Shown: one piece after another, positions 1 through 8,306 of the stretch
Numbering within the stretch: position 1 is the first letter of the stretch
Layout: each line of letters begins with the position of its first letter
Assembly: GCF_900112815.1 (NCBI RefSeq)
Contig: NZ_FOND01000003.1
Location: 124,001-188,000 of the forward strand
Direction of reading: 5' to 3'
From: Blastococcus tunisiensis
GTDB taxonomy: Bacteria; Actinomycetota; Actinomycetes; Mycobacteriales; Geodermatophilaceae
Length of the DNA stretch: 64,000 nt
Made by a program: the position numbers and the translations under genes
The notes under the pieces: model-generated
The model's database searches: none
Told to the model about the DNA's origin: nothing
Seen by the model: the letters and a program-made list of their open reading frames with translations, nothing else

Positions 1-1
1 C

Positions 2-325
2 GAGTTCGGCGGGCGGATCGTGCACGGAGCCCTCGGCCTCATGATCACCACCGGTCTCGTGCAGCGCTCCGGCATGTTCGAAGGCTCGGCGGTCGCCCTC
101 CTCGGCTTCTCGGGCTGGGCCTTCGACCGGCCGTTGCGGGTGGGGGACACCGTCTTCACCCGCCTGCGGATCGCAGGTCTGCGTCGCACCAGCCGGGGAG
201 ACCGGGGGGTCATCAACCGCGAGCTCGAGCTGATCAACCAGGACGGCGACGTCGTCCAGCACGGCCGCAGCGACTTCATGGTGCGCTGCCGGGACGCCGG
301 AGAGCTACCTGCACCGACCGGATAG
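2..325 (+). CDS. MaoC-family hotdog dehydratase, C-terminal part (5' end outside window)
   Basis: The reading frame is open from base 2 and ends at the TGA at 325, so the start lies upstream of the window. About 107 residues are visible, beginning with an HGALGLM stretch that matches the long hotdog helix and following strand of MaoC/FAS1-like dehydratases, and ending with strands rich in RLRIAGLRRT and INQDGDVV. The catalytic Asp/His segment would be further upstream, so activity cannot be judged. It sits just before a CoA-transferase operon and probably supplies an enoyl-CoA hydration step in the same catabolic cluster. The visible part shows no damage. Confidence 0.75.
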   Translation, partial: EFGGRIVHGALGLMITTGLVQRSGMFEGSAVALLGFSGWAFDRPLRVGDTVFTRLRIAGLRRTSRGDRGVINRELELINQDGDVVQHGRSDFMVRCRDAGELPAPTG

Positions 326-352
326 GCGACCTCGGGAAAGCGCCGGAGGTCG

Positions 353-382
353 TTGACGGACGCTAAATGTCTGACATATATT
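353..382 (+). promoter_or_regulatory. Promoter of the CoA-transferase/mutase operon
   Basis: A TTGACG -35 box at 353-358 is separated by 18 bases from a TATATT -10 box at 377-382. This places transcription start near 389. An ATG at 367 that could otherwise extend the next gene lies inside the spacer and therefore cannot be its start. Confidence 0.6.
367..377. promoter_or_regulatory. GntR/FadR-type operator, copy 1 (ATGTCTGACAT)
   Basis: ATGTC-T-GACAT is a perfect odd palindrome lying inside the -35/-10 spacer, as expected for a repressor site. FadR-subfamily GntR proteins bind sites with a GT-N3-AC core, which this has. Four similar sites with the core GTCTGAC occur at 6813, 18881, 24162 and 28006, each in a promoter region of the same cluster. 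Confidence 0.6.
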
Positions 383-465
383 CGTCCCGTCGCGGACACC
401 GAGACGGGGAAGTCTCACGCTCGATGCAGCGGTTCGCGACCGGAGACGAGAGGCATGGGCTGACG

Positions 466-1713
466 GTGACGGCTGACGGCGGCAACGGGCATCCCTCGCC
501 GGGGAGCCCGGTGCTCGAGGGCATCCGGGTGCTGGACCTGACCCAGCAGCTGTCGGGTCCCTACGCGGGGATGATCCTGGCCGACCTCGGAGCCGACGTC
601 ATCAAGGTGGAGGCGCCGCACCGGCCGGACCCCGCCCGCGTGGTTCCCGGCCAGCGCGTCGGCGGGCACAGCTCCTACTACCTGAGCCTGAACCGGAACA
701 AGCGCAGCATCGCCCTCGACCTCAAGGATCCCTGCGACCACGAGGCGTTCATGCGGCTGGTCGAGGAGTCCAACGTCGTCCTGGACAACTTCCGGCCGGG
801 GGTCACGACACGACTCGGTGTCGACCGCGCCGCCCTCGAGGCGCGCAACCCGGCGATCGTCACCTGCAGCGTGACCGGGTTCGGTGAGACCGGCCCGGAA
901 CGGAACCGCCCGGCCTACGACTACCTCATGCAGGCTCTCGCCGGCTCGATGGGCCTCACCGGCGAGCCCGACGGGCCGCCCACCAAGTACGGCCTCTCGG
1001 TGGTCGACCACGTCGGCGGGCTGTTCGCGGTCATCGGGGTCCTGGGGAGCTTGCTCGGCCGGCGTGATCCGCAGGCGCCCGGCCGGCACGTCGACGTGTC
1101 GCTCCTGGACAGCCATCTGTCGATGTTGTCATACGTGGCCGCCGACCTCCTGGCCGGCGGTGAGCCGCCGGTGCGCCAACGACTGTCCTCCCATCCGAGG
1201 GCCGTGGCGGCCCGGGTCTACCGCACCGCCGACGGCTGGGTGGTCCTCATGCCCCTCGCCGAGCACTTCTGGCCCCGGCTGTGCGCCGTTCTCGGCGCCG
1301 ACGAGCTCGCGGACGACCCGCAGTTCGTCGACGCCGAGGCCCGCCTCGCACATCGCGACGAGCTCTTCGCGATCCTCGAACCGCTCGTGGCATCGCGTAC
1401 CACCGCCGAGTGGATGGACCTCATGGTCGCCGCCGACGTCCCGGCCGCGCCGGTCCAGTCTGTCGCCGAGGCCATCGCGATGCCCCAGACGACCGCCCGC
1501 GAGATGGTGGTCGAGCTCGCGCACCCGGCGTACGGCGCCTACCGCGCCATGGGCAATCCGGTGAAGATCTCCGCGTCCGGACCCGCGCTGGTGCGCGGCG
1601 CACCGGAGCTCGGCGAGCACAACGGCGAGATCCTGCACGCCCGTGGGATCCCGGTGCACGACCGGGCGACGCCGTGCCTCCCCGTCGAGCTCCCCGCCGT
1701 GGCCGAGCAGTGA
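466..1713 (+). CDS. CaiB/BaiF family III CoA-transferase
   Basis: Predicted to move CoA from an acyl-CoA donor to a carboxylic acid, activating a substrate for the cluster. The N-terminal region has the family core GIRVLDLTQ followed by GADVIKVE. PAYDYLMQ supplies the expected catalytic Asp at about residue 152, and a DVSLLDSHL segment follows, as in formyl-CoA transferase relatives. The GTG at 466 gives 415 residues, normal for the family, and has AGAGG 12 bases upstream. ATG 424 is an alternative start. ATG 367 is excluded because it lies in the promoter. The stop overlaps the next gene's GTG by four bases, indicating translational coupling. The acid substrate is unknown. Confidence 0.85.
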   Translation: MTADGGNGHPSPGSPVLEGIRVLDLTQQLSGPYAGMILADLGADVIKVEAPHRPDPARVVPGQRVGGHSSYYLSLNRNKRSIALDLKDPCDHEAFMRLVEESNVVLDNFRPGVTTRLGVDRAALEARNPAIVTCSVTGFGETGPERNRPAYDYLMQALAGSMGLTGEPDGPPTKYGLSVVDHVGGLFAVIGVLGSLLGRRDPQAPGRHVDVSLLDSHLSMLSYVAADLLAGGEPPVRQRLSSHPRAVAARVYRTADGWVVLMPLAEHFWPRLCAVLGADELADDPQFVDAEARLAHRDELFAILEPLVASRTTAEWMDLMVAADVPAAPVQSVAEAIAMPQTTAREMVVELAHPAYGAYRAMGNPVKISASGPALVRGAPELGEHNGEILHARGIPVHDRATPCLPVELPAVAEQ

Positions 1714-2510
1714 GCGCCCGGGCGGCCGGCGCCGCGGAAGAACTCGTCGTCGAGCGGCGCGGACGGGTGCTCGAGCTGACGATCAACCGGCCCGACCGGC
1801 GCAACGCCCTCACGCCGAGCCTGATCGGGGCCCTCACCGGTGCGCTCACCGCGGGCGCCGCCGATCCCGAGGTACGGGCCGTCCTGCTGACCGGACAGGG
1901 CCGCAAGGCCTTCTGCGCCGGCTTCGACCTCGGTCACTTCGACGACGCGGGCGCCGCGCCCGGCGGTGAACGCGACCTCGTCGACGGCCTGGCGACGACG
2001 CTGCGCGCGCAGCCCCTGCCGGTCATCGCGGCCGTGAACGGTGCGGCCGTCGGCGCCGGCTGCGACCTCGCCATCGCCTGCGACCTGCGGATCGGTCACC
2101 CCGGCACCCGTTTCGGCATGCCGACGGCGAAGCTCGGCTTCCTGTACGGCACCCGCGGCATCGAGCGGCTGCTGCATACGGTCGGCCTGCCGCTGGCCAA
2201 GGAGATGCTGCTGACCGGCAGTCTGCTGCCGGCGCCCCGGGCCCTGCAGTGCGGCCTGCTGTCGGCGGTGGTCCCCGAGGAGGACCTGCTGTCCGTGGCC
2301 CGCGACGAGGCCGATGTCATCGCCGAGAACGCACCCCTCTCGATGTCGGCGAGCAAGCGCATCGTGGACGTCCTGGCCACCGCGGCGCTGACCGAGCAGG
2401 ACCACGCCGAGATCGTCGCGCTCCAGGACCAGGTGTGGCGCAGCCAGGACGTCGTGGAGGGCCAACGCGCCCACCGCGAGCGTCGTCCCCCGATCTTCAC
2501 CGGGAGGTGA
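1710..2510 (+). CDS. Crotonase-fold protein (enoyl-CoA hydratase/isomerase family), atypical active site
   Basis: This 266-residue crotonase has the oxyanion-hole segments AFCAGFDL and NGAAVGAG. At the positions where classical enoyl-CoA hydratase has its two catalytic Glu residues, the sequence reads GCDLAI (Asp) and GMPTAKLG (Thr). Simple syn-hydration is therefore doubtful, and an isomerase, hydrolase or decarboxylase role is possible. The GTG start overlaps the stop of the CoA-transferase, and the gene is followed eight bases later by the mutase large subunit, so the three genes form one operon. The fold is certain; the reaction is not. Confidence 0.85.
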   Translation: MSARAAGAAEELVVERRGRVLELTINRPDRRNALTPSLIGALTGALTAGAADPEVRAVLLTGQGRKAFCAGFDLGHFDDAGAAPGGERDLVDGLATTLRAQPLPVIAAVNGAAVGAGCDLAIACDLRIGHPGTRFGMPTAKLGFLYGTRGIERLLHTVGLPLAKEMLLTGSLLPAPRALQCGLLSAVVPEEDLLSVARDEADVIAENAPLSMSASKRIVDVLATAALTEQDHAEIVALQDQVWRSQDVVEGQRAHRERRPPIFTGR

Positions 2511-2518
2511 GCTCAGCC

Positions 2519-4105
2519 GTGGACCGAACCCCGGAGCACCGGACCGCATCCGGCCTGCCGATCGAGCCCAGCTACGGGCCCGAGAGCGGCCGCGACCTCG
2601 ACCGCATCGGCAGCCCGGGGGAGTTCCCCTACACCCGCGGCGTGCACCGCGACATGTACCGCGGCCGGCTGTGGACGATGCGCCAGTACTCCGGCTTCGG
2701 CAGCCCCGAGGCGACGAACGAGCGCTACCGCTTCTTGCTGGACCAGGGCCAGACCGGGCTCTCGGTGGCCTTCGACCTGCCGAGCCAGATCGGCTACGAC
2801 TCCGACGACCCGGACGGGGAGGAGGAGGTCGGCCGGGTGGGCGTGCCCATCGACACCCTCGCCGACATGGAGATCGTCTTCGACGGCATCCCGCTGGACC
2901 GGGTGAGCACGTCGTTCACCATCAACGGGACGGCCGCGATCATGCTGGCGATGTACCTCGTGGTCGCCGAGCGCCAGGGTGTTCCGCAGGAGAAGGTCAC
3001 CGGCACGATCCAGAACGACATCCTCAAGGAGTACGTGTCACGGGGGACGTGGATCTTCCCGCCGGACCCGTCGCTGCGGCTGATCGTCGACACGATCGAG
3101 TACTGCGCCGAGCGGGTGCCGCGGTTCAACCCGGTGAGCATCGCCGGAGCCCACTTCCGCGACGCGGGCGCGACGGCGGTGCAGGAGCTCGCCTTCACCA
3201 TCGCCGACGGCATCACCTACGTCGAGCGGTGCGTGGCGCGGGGGATGGACGTCGAGCTCATCGGGAGCCGACTGTCCTTCTTCTTCTACACGCACATGGA
3301 CTTCTTCGAGGAGATCGCCAAGTACCGCGCCGGCCGCCGGATCTGGGCGCGGATCATGAAGGAGCGGTTCGGCGCCACCGACCCCCGGGCGATGATGTTC
3401 CGGGCCGGCGTCGTCTGCGGAGGTAGCTCGCTCACCGCCGAGCAGCCGCAGAACAACATCGTCCGCGTCGCCTACGAGGCGATGGCGTCGGTGCTCGGCG
3501 GCGTGCAGTCGATCTTCACCGCGGCCTGGGACGAGGCGCTGACTCTGCCGTCGCAGGAGACCGCCGAGCTGGCGCTGCGCACCCAGCAGGTGCTCGCGCT
3601 CGAGACCGGCGTCCCCTCGGTCGCGGATCCGCTCGGTGGCTCCTGGTACGTCGAGGAGCTGACCGACCGGTTCGAGGCCGCGGTCCTCACCATCGTCGAC
3701 CGGATCGACGAACTCGGCGGCATGGTGGCGTGCATCGAGTCCGGCTGGGTGCAGTCGGAGATCGGCCAGCGGGCCTACGAGGACCAGCACGACCTGGAGT
3801 CCGGGCGGCGCCCGGTGGTCGGGGTCAACCGGCACGCGCGCGAGGAACCGCCACCGACGGTGGAGTTCTACGAGACGCCACCGGAGGAGGTCGAGCGCCA
3901 GCGGGAGCGGCTGCGCCGGGTCCGCGCCGAGCGGGACGACGGACGGGTACGGGCCGCCCTGGACGCGCTGGCGGCCACAGCCGAGTCGACCGACAACATG
4001 ATGCCCGCCCTCCTCGAGTGCGTCCGCGCGTACTGCACGGTCGGGGAGATGACCGCGACGATGCGGTCGGTCTTCGGCGACTTCCAACAACCCCTGGTGG
4101 TCTGA
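2519..4105 (+). CDS. Coenzyme B12-dependent acyl-CoA mutase, large (catalytic) subunit
   Basis: This 528-residue protein is the TIM-barrel substrate-binding part of the methylmalonyl-CoA mutase family and lacks the B12 domain, which the next gene encodes. Family motifs include RQYSGFG at about residue 55 and [17 protein letters not shown]. Tyr57 matches MCM Tyr89 and Arg175 (SRGTWIFPP) matches Arg207, the carboxylate-binding pair. The segment usually written SGYH reads AGAHFRDAG, so the MCM Tyr243 position is Ala211 while His212 is kept. The two-subunit layout resembles isobutyryl-, 2-hydroxyisobutyryl- and ethylmalonyl-CoA mutases. The substrate is unassigned. The start is GTG 2519 with GGGAGG 11 bases upstream; GTG 2507 overlaps that site. 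Confidence 0.9.
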   Translation: MDRTPEHRTASGLPIEPSYGPESGRDLDRIGSPGEFPYTRGVHRDMYRGRLWTMRQYSGFGSPEATNERYRFLLDQGQTGLSVAFDLPSQIGYDSDDPDGEEEVGRVGVPIDTLADMEIVFDGIPLDRVSTSFTINGTAAIMLAMYLVVAERQGVPQEKVTGTIQNDILKEYVSRGTWIFPPDPSLRLIVDTIEYCAERVPRFNPVSIAGAHFRDAGATAVQELAFTIADGITYVERCVARGMDVELIGSRLSFFFYTHMDFFEEIAKYRAGRRIWARIMKERFGATDPRAMMFRAGVVCGGSSLTAEQPQNNIVRVAYEAMASVLGGVQSIFTAAWDEALTLPSQETAELALRTQQVLALETGVPSVADPLGGSWYVEELTDRFEAAVLTIVDRIDELGGMVACIESGWVQSEIGQRAYEDQHDLESGRRPVVGVNRHAREEPPPTVEFYETPPEEVERQRERLRRVRAERDDGRVRAALDALAATAESTDNMMPALLECVRAYCTVGEMTATMRSVFGDFQQPLVV

Positions 4106-4107
4106 CC

Positions 4108-4500
4108 ATGACTGTTCTCCGGGTCCTCGTGGCCAAGCCGGGCCTCGACGGCCACGACAAGGGCGCCAAGGTCGTCGCGCGCGCCCTGCGCGATGCCGGG
4201 ATGGAGGTCGTCTACATGGGGCTGCGCAACAGCCCGGCCAAGATCGCGGTCACCGCGGTGCAGGAGGACGTCGATGTCGTCGGCCTGTCCGTCCTCTCGG
4301 GGGCGCACCTGTCGCTGAGCAGCAAGGTGCTCGCCGCGTTGCGCGAGTCCGGCGGCGACGACATCCCCGTCGTGGTCGGCGGGACGATCCCTCCGGCCGA
4401 CGTCCCCCGGCTCATCGAGCTCGGCGTCGCCGCCGTCGTCCCGACGTCGACACCCCTGGAGTCGGTCGTATCGGCCGTGCGCGCGGCGGCGTCATCGTGA
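4108..4500 (+). CDS. Cobalamin-binding small subunit of acyl-CoA mutase
   Basis: This 130-residue stand-alone B12-binding domain has the base-off/His-on signature DGHDKG near the N-terminus, followed by GLSVLSGAH and VVVGGTIP, matching the DxHxxG...SxL...GG pattern of methylmalonyl-CoA mutase C-terminal domains. It begins two bases after the large subunit, so the two are almost certainly co-translated and form the active enzyme, which would need adenosylcobalamin. Length and motifs are complete. Confidence 0.92.
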   Translation: MTVLRVLVAKPGLDGHDKGAKVVARALRDAGMEVVYMGLRNSPAKIAVTAVQEDVDVVGLSVLSGAHLSLSSKVLAALRESGGDDIPVVVGGTIPPADVPRLIELGVAAVVPTSTPLESVVSAVRAAASS

Positions 4501-4533
4501 CCGGGCGGTTCCGTTCGGCGGCCGTTCTCTCGC

Positions 4534-4539
4534 TAGGCT
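4534..4539 (+). promoter_or_regulatory. -10 box TAGGCT for a probably leaderless GntR gene
   Basis: TAGGCT fits the actinobacterial TANNNT -10 pattern and ends five bases before the GTG at 4545. Transcription would start at or next to the start codon. No Shine-Dalgarno sequence is present in this 44-base gap. Confidence 0.45.
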
Positions 4540-4544
4540 AGGCC

Positions 4545-5318
4545 GTGATCCGCGAATCGTGGCCCCACGGGGACGTGTCCATCGACCCGGAAGAGGAAGG
4601 CGCCGGACCCGCCTACAAGCAGGTCGCCGCCCGCCTCCGGGCACTCATCCTCAGCGGCGAACTCGTGCCCGCTGACCGCCTGCCCTCGGAGGCGGAGCTC
4701 TCCATCCTGTTCAAGGTCAGCCGGAGCACGACGCGGGAGGCCCTGCGGCTGCTGTCCTCCGAGAACCTCATCGTGACCAGTCGTGGACCCACCGGTGGCA
4801 GTTTCGTCGCTCATCCCGAGCCGGGGCACATCCAGGACTTCCTGCAGCTCAACCTGGGGCTGCTGGCCGCCGGCTCCCCGGTGACGGTGCACGCCCTGTT
4901 CGAGGCGCGCGAGCTGCTGGAGACCCCAGCCGCCGGCATGGCGGCGACCCGGCGGACGCCCGAGCAGCTGGAGAAGCTGCGTGCCTGCGTGCGGCCGGCG
5001 GGCGGCGACGACGACCCAGCGCAGCTGTTCGAGATGAACCGCGCCTTCCACGTCCAGCTGCTCGAGGCGGCCGACAATGTCGTGCTGACCACGCTGGCGC
5101 AGCCGGTGTTCGGCGTCATCCGGGGCCGGTTCGGCCGCAACGACGCCGACGAGGCGTTCTGGGGACGGGTCGTGCACGACCACGAGGAGATCCTCGCCGC
5201 CATCGAGGCGGGCGATGCCGACCGGGCCCAGGCCGAGATGCGCCGGCACATCGCCCACCTCGAGACCGCGTACAGCGGCATGGAGCAGCACCTCGCGGGC
5301 GGGCCCCCGGGCGACTGA
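4545..5318 (+). CDS. GntR-family transcription regulator, FadR/FCD subfamily
   Basis: The protein has 257 residues. An N-terminal winged helix (AYKQVAARLRALILSGEL, then LPSEAELSILFKVSRSTTREAL) is followed by an all-helical FCD ligand domain with the usual metal-binding histidines in NRAFHVQLL, HDHEEIL and MRRHIAHLE. FCD regulators usually sense organic acids or acyl-CoA. It lies inside the catabolic cluster behind the mutase genes and is a candidate to bind the repeated GTCTGAC operators; the second GntR gene at 23432 is the other candidate. It probably has its own leaderless promoter. Confidence 0.88.
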   Translation: MIRESWPHGDVSIDPEEEGAGPAYKQVAARLRALILSGELVPADRLPSEAELSILFKVSRSTTREALRLLSSENLIVTSRGPTGGSFVAHPEPGHIQDFLQLNLGLLAAGSPVTVHALFEARELLETPAAGMAATRRTPEQLEKLRACVRPAGGDDDPAQLFEMNRAFHVQLLEAADNVVLTTLAQPVFGVIRGRFGRNDADEAFWGRVVHDHEEILAAIEAGDADRAQAEMRRHIAHLETAYSGMEQHLAGGPPGD

Positions 5319-5358
5319 ACCACAGCGCCGGCACGGGGCCGGCCGAGAAGGAGGGCAC

Positions 5359-6285
5359 GTGCAGTCAGCCAGGCCGGTTCCGTCCGCGGACGGCGGACAG
5401 ATCCTGTTCGTCGGACTGGGGGCGATGGGCGCCCCGATGGCCTCCCGGCTCGCCCGGGCCGGTCACCGCGTCCGTCTCTGCGACGCCGACGACGACCGGG
5501 CCGGCGCGCTGGCCCGCGACCTCGGGGTTCCCTCCCTGCCGCATGCCGAGCTGACCGGGGCGCCGGAGGGCGTCGCCACCGTGATCCTCATGCTGCCCGA
5601 CACCCCGGCCGTGGAGGGGGTGCTCGAAGGGGTGGGCCTGCTCGCCGCGCTCGCCCCCGGAACCACCGTCGTCGACATGGGGTCCTCGAAACCCGGCAGC
5701 ACGGTGCGGCTGGCGGCCGCGGCCGCCGCCCGCGGGGTCCCGTTCGTGGACGCGCCCGTCTCCGGGGGCGTGGCGCGCGCGGTCACCGGTGAGCTGGCGA
5801 TCATGGTGGGCGCGGTGCCGGAGGCGTTCGCCGCGGTCCGGCCGATGCTGGAGCACCTCGGCGCCGCCGTCTCGCATGTCGGGGCGCCGGGTGCCGGGCA
5901 CGCCATGAAGGCGCTCAACAACCTGCTCTCCGCCGTCGGTCTCGCGGCCGCGTCCGAGGTGCTGGCCGTGGGCCGCAACTTCGGCCTCGACCCCCAGGTG
6001 ATGCTCGACGTCCTGAACTCCTCGTCGGGCCGCAACCAGGCGACGGAGGTCAAGATGGCGCGCTTCGTCCTCTCGCGAGCCTTCGACTCGGGCTTCGCCC
6101 TGCGGCTGATGGTGAAGGACCTGCGCACCGCGCTCGACCTCGCCCACGAGACCGCCACTCCTGTGCCGCTGGGCGCCAGCTGCCTGGAGGAGTGGACCGC
6201 CGCCGCCCGCTCCCTGCCCGACGACGCCGACCACACCGCGATCGCCGCGTACGTCGAGGCGAGGGCAGGGACGGAGCTGCGCTGA
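5359..6285 (+). CDS. 3-hydroxyisobutyrate dehydrogenase-family NAD(P)-dependent beta-hydroxyacid dehydrogenase
   Basis: Oxidises a beta-hydroxy acid to a semialdehyde or keto acid. The Rossmann motif FVGLGAMGAPMASRL lies near residue 18, and DAPVSGGVARA is the substrate-binding signature. GAGHAMKALNNLL carries the catalytic Lys at residue 184. Its 308 residues are normal for the family. The GTG start has an AAGGAGGG ribosome site directly upstream. It fits handling of a 3-hydroxy or 2-methyl-branched intermediate made near the B12 mutase, but tartronate semialdehyde-type substrates cannot be excluded. Confidence 0.85.
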   Translation: MQSARPVPSADGGQILFVGLGAMGAPMASRLARAGHRVRLCDADDDRAGALARDLGVPSLPHAELTGAPEGVATVILMLPDTPAVEGVLEGVGLLAALAPGTTVVDMGSSKPGSTVRLAAAAAARGVPFVDAPVSGGVARAVTGELAIMVGAVPEAFAAVRPMLEHLGAAVSHVGAPGAGHAMKALNNLLSAVGLAAASEVLAVGRNFGLDPQVMLDVLNSSSGRNQATEVKMARFVLSRAFDSGFALRLMVKDLRTALDLAHETATPVPLGASCLEEWTAAARSLPDDADHTAIAAYVEARAGTELR

Positions 6286-6340
6286 GCCACCGGGCGGGAC
6301 CGCCGCCGGTGGACGAGGACGACGACGAGAGGTGCTCCGG

Positions 6341-6760
6341 ATGGCCGACGAGAACGAGAAGCAGCAGTACATCGACGACATGGCACGCAAGCGCGGCTAC
6401 GTCCTCGACTACCACAAGGTGATGGCGCGCCACGACTACGACGTCCTCCTCGCCGCCAACGGCCTGGTCAACGCCGCGTACCTCGCCCCGCGGCTGCTCG
6501 ACCGGAAGACCAAGGAGCTGATCTTCATCGTCAGCCTCACGGTCATGCGGGCGTCGAAGGGCCACATCCAGAGCCACATCCGGGTCGCGCTCGAGCTGGG
6601 TCTGTCGCCCCAGGAGATCCTCGAGGCCATCGAGATCTCGCTCCCCGAGGCGGGCATCGTGGCCTTCCAGGGCGGGTTGGAGGCGTGGCGCGAGGTCATC
6701 GGCGCCGAGGGGCTCGAGCCCACCGTGTCGGTGTTCGAGGGTGGCTCCGGCAGCGACTGA
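6341..6760 (+). CDS. Carboxymuconolactone decarboxylase (AhpD-fold) family protein
   Basis: A 139-residue all-helical protein with the CMD-family core LLDRKTKELIFIVSLTVM, then KGHIQSHIRVALELG and PQEILEAIEI. The CxxC redox pair of AhpD peroxidases is absent; a Ser and two His residues occupy that helix, so a thiol peroxidase role is unlikely. CMD proteins without CxxC include true decarboxylases and proteins of unknown role. The ATG at 6341 has GAGAGG upstream. It ends the first operon, and the promoter of the next operon follows. Confidence 0.75.
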   Translation: MADENEKQQYIDDMARKRGYVLDYHKVMARHDYDVLLAANGLVNAAYLAPRLLDRKTKELIFIVSLTVMRASKGHIQSHIRVALELGLSPQEILEAIEISLPEAGIVAFQGGLEAWREVIGAEGLEPTVSVFEGGSGSD

Positions 6761-6812
6761 AAACCCTCGAACTCGCCGGTCAGGGCTTGACTCGGCTCCC
6801 TTCGTCGACCAC

Positions 6813-6823
6813 TGTCTGACGTA
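6813..6823. promoter_or_regulatory. GntR/FadR-type operator, copy 2 (TGTCTGACGTA)
   Basis: TGTCTGAC is followed after one base by TATATG at 6822-6827, the same spacing to a -10-like hexamer as at the first promoter (368 to 377). It is followed directly by an IclR-type palindrome. Transcription of the PrpD operon probably starts here. No good -35 box is visible, which would suit activator dependence. Confidence 0.55.
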
Positions 6824-6827
6824 TATG

Positions 6828-6842
6828 TGGAACGGTGTTCCA
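6828..6842. promoter_or_regulatory. IclR-type operator, copy 1 (TGGAACGGTGTTCCA)
   Basis: TGGAAC-GGT-GTTCCA is a perfect palindrome of 15 bases. IclR-family sites commonly have this GGAAC...GTTCC form. A near-identical site lies at 12604 upstream of the iclR-like gene of the same cluster, so that protein is the likely binder. Confidence 0.6.
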
Positions 6843-6884
6843 TTTCGGTGGTCGCCGCACCTCCAGCGGTGGAGAGGGGCAGAG

Positions 6885-8306
6885 GTGGACACGCTCGCAG
6901 CACCCGAGGACGTCCGGTCGGCGACGGGGGTGGCGGCCGGGGGGCTGACCCGCCATCTCGCCGACGCTGCGCGCGCCTCCCGCTTCGAGGACCTGCCCGG
7001 TCCCGTCGTGCGGGTCGCGAAGCACTGCATGCTCGACTGGCTGGGGGTCGCACTCGCCGGTGCGCGCGAGCCCGCCGCGCGGCTGCTCCGCGACGAACTC
7101 GTCGAGCCGGGCAGCTCGGGCCCGTGCACCCTGCTCGACGGGAGCACCGGCGGTGCGCGGGAGGCCGCCCTGGTCAACGGGACGGCCGGACACGCGCTCG
7201 ACTTCGACGACGTCGTCTGGGTCATGACGGGACATCCGACGGCTCCGCTGCTGCCCGCCGTCCTGGCCGTGGGCGAGCTGGTCGACGCGAGCGGCCGTGA
7301 CCTGCTGACCGCCTTCGTCGCCGGGTTCGAGACCGAGTCGCGGATCGGTGCCGCGGTGGCGCCGGGCCACTACGACGCCGGTTTCCATGCCACGGCGACG
7401 CTGGGCACCTTGGGTGCGGCGGCCGGCTGCGCGCGGCTGCTGGACCTCGACGAGGACCAGTGGCAGCACGCATTCGGGATCGCCGCGACGTCGGCCGCGG
7501 GCCTGAAGTCGATGTTCGGGTCGATGTGCAAGCCGATGCACGCCGGCAACGCCGCTTCCCAGGGCGTGCTCGCGGCACGGCTGGCCGCCCGCGGCTTCAC
7601 CGCCGCGACCGATGCGATCGAGCGGCCGCAGGGCTTCGGGCCCACCCACACCGCGACGTTCCACCCCGAGGCGGGGCAGACCCCGTTCGGGGATCCCTGG
7701 TACGTGCGCGAGGTCCTCTTCAAGTTCCACGCCGCTTGCTTCCTCACCCACTCGGCCATCGAGGGGCTGCTGCGGCTCAAGGAGGCAGAGGGTCTCGCGG
7801 CCGACGACGTCGACGCGGTGCTGCTTCGGGTGGAGCCGGGGCACCTGGCCGTCTGCAACATCCCGGAGCCGCGCTCCGGCCTCGAGGCGAAGTTCAGCCT
7901 TCGGTTCACCGCCGCGATGGCGGTGCTGACCGGCCGCACCGACGAGGCGGCCTTCACCGACGACGTCGTGCGCGACCCGCGCTTCACCACCCTGCGCGAC
8001 CGGGTGACCGTCGTCCCCGAACCGGGCCGGCCGGCCCACGAGACCGACGTGCAGGTGCGGACCCGCGACGGGCGCACCCTGCGCACCCGGGTGGACATGC
8101 AGCAATGGGCGGCCGACGACGAGATCGACGCCCAGGAACGACGACTCGTCGCCAAGTTCCGCTCGCTGGTCGGTACCGGAGACGCGGCCGAGCGGCTGCT
8201 CGAGGCCGTCCTGCGGGTGGACGAATTGTCGTCGGTGCGCGAGCTGACCCGGCTCGTGGCCGACGTGGCACGGGCGGCGAACGGCGCCGAGGGAGGACCA
8301 GCGTGA
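6885..8306 (+). CDS. MmgE/PrpD family protein (2-methylcitrate dehydratase-like)
   Basis: The 473 residues cover the whole MmgE/PrpD fold: a helical N-terminal domain (DWLGVALAGAREPAARLL, NGTAGHALDFDDV, GHPTAPLLPAVLAVGE) and a smaller alpha/beta domain. The family includes 2-methylcitrate dehydratase, cis-aconitate decarboxylase and iminodisuccinate epimerase, so a lyase or decarboxylase acting on a tri- or dicarboxylate is plausible. A longer frame runs upstream, but it would place the GntR and IclR operators inside the gene. The GTG at 6885 with GGAGAGGGG just upstream is therefore chosen. It opens a six-gene operon. Confidence 0.85.
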   Translation: MDTLAAPEDVRSATGVAAGGLTRHLADAARASRFEDLPGPVVRVAKHCMLDWLGVALAGAREPAARLLRDELVEPGSSGPCTLLDGSTGGAREAALVNGTAGHALDFDDVVWVMTGHPTAPLLPAVLAVGELVDASGRDLLTAFVAGFETESRIGAAVAPGHYDAGFHATATLGTLGAAAGCARLLDLDEDQWQHAFGIAATSAAGLKSMFGSMCKPMHAGNAASQGVLAARLAARGFTAATDAIERPQGFGPTHTATFHPEAGQTPFGDPWYVREVLFKFHAACFLTHSAIEGLLRLKEAEGLAADDVDAVLLRVEPGHLAVCNIPEPRSGLEAKFSLRFTAAMAVLTGRTDEAAFTDDVVRDPRFTTLRDRVTVVPEPGRPAHETDVQVRTRDGRTLRTRVDMQQWAADDEIDAQERRLVAKFRSLVGTGDAAERLLEAVLRVDELSSVRELTRLVADVARAANGAEGGPA

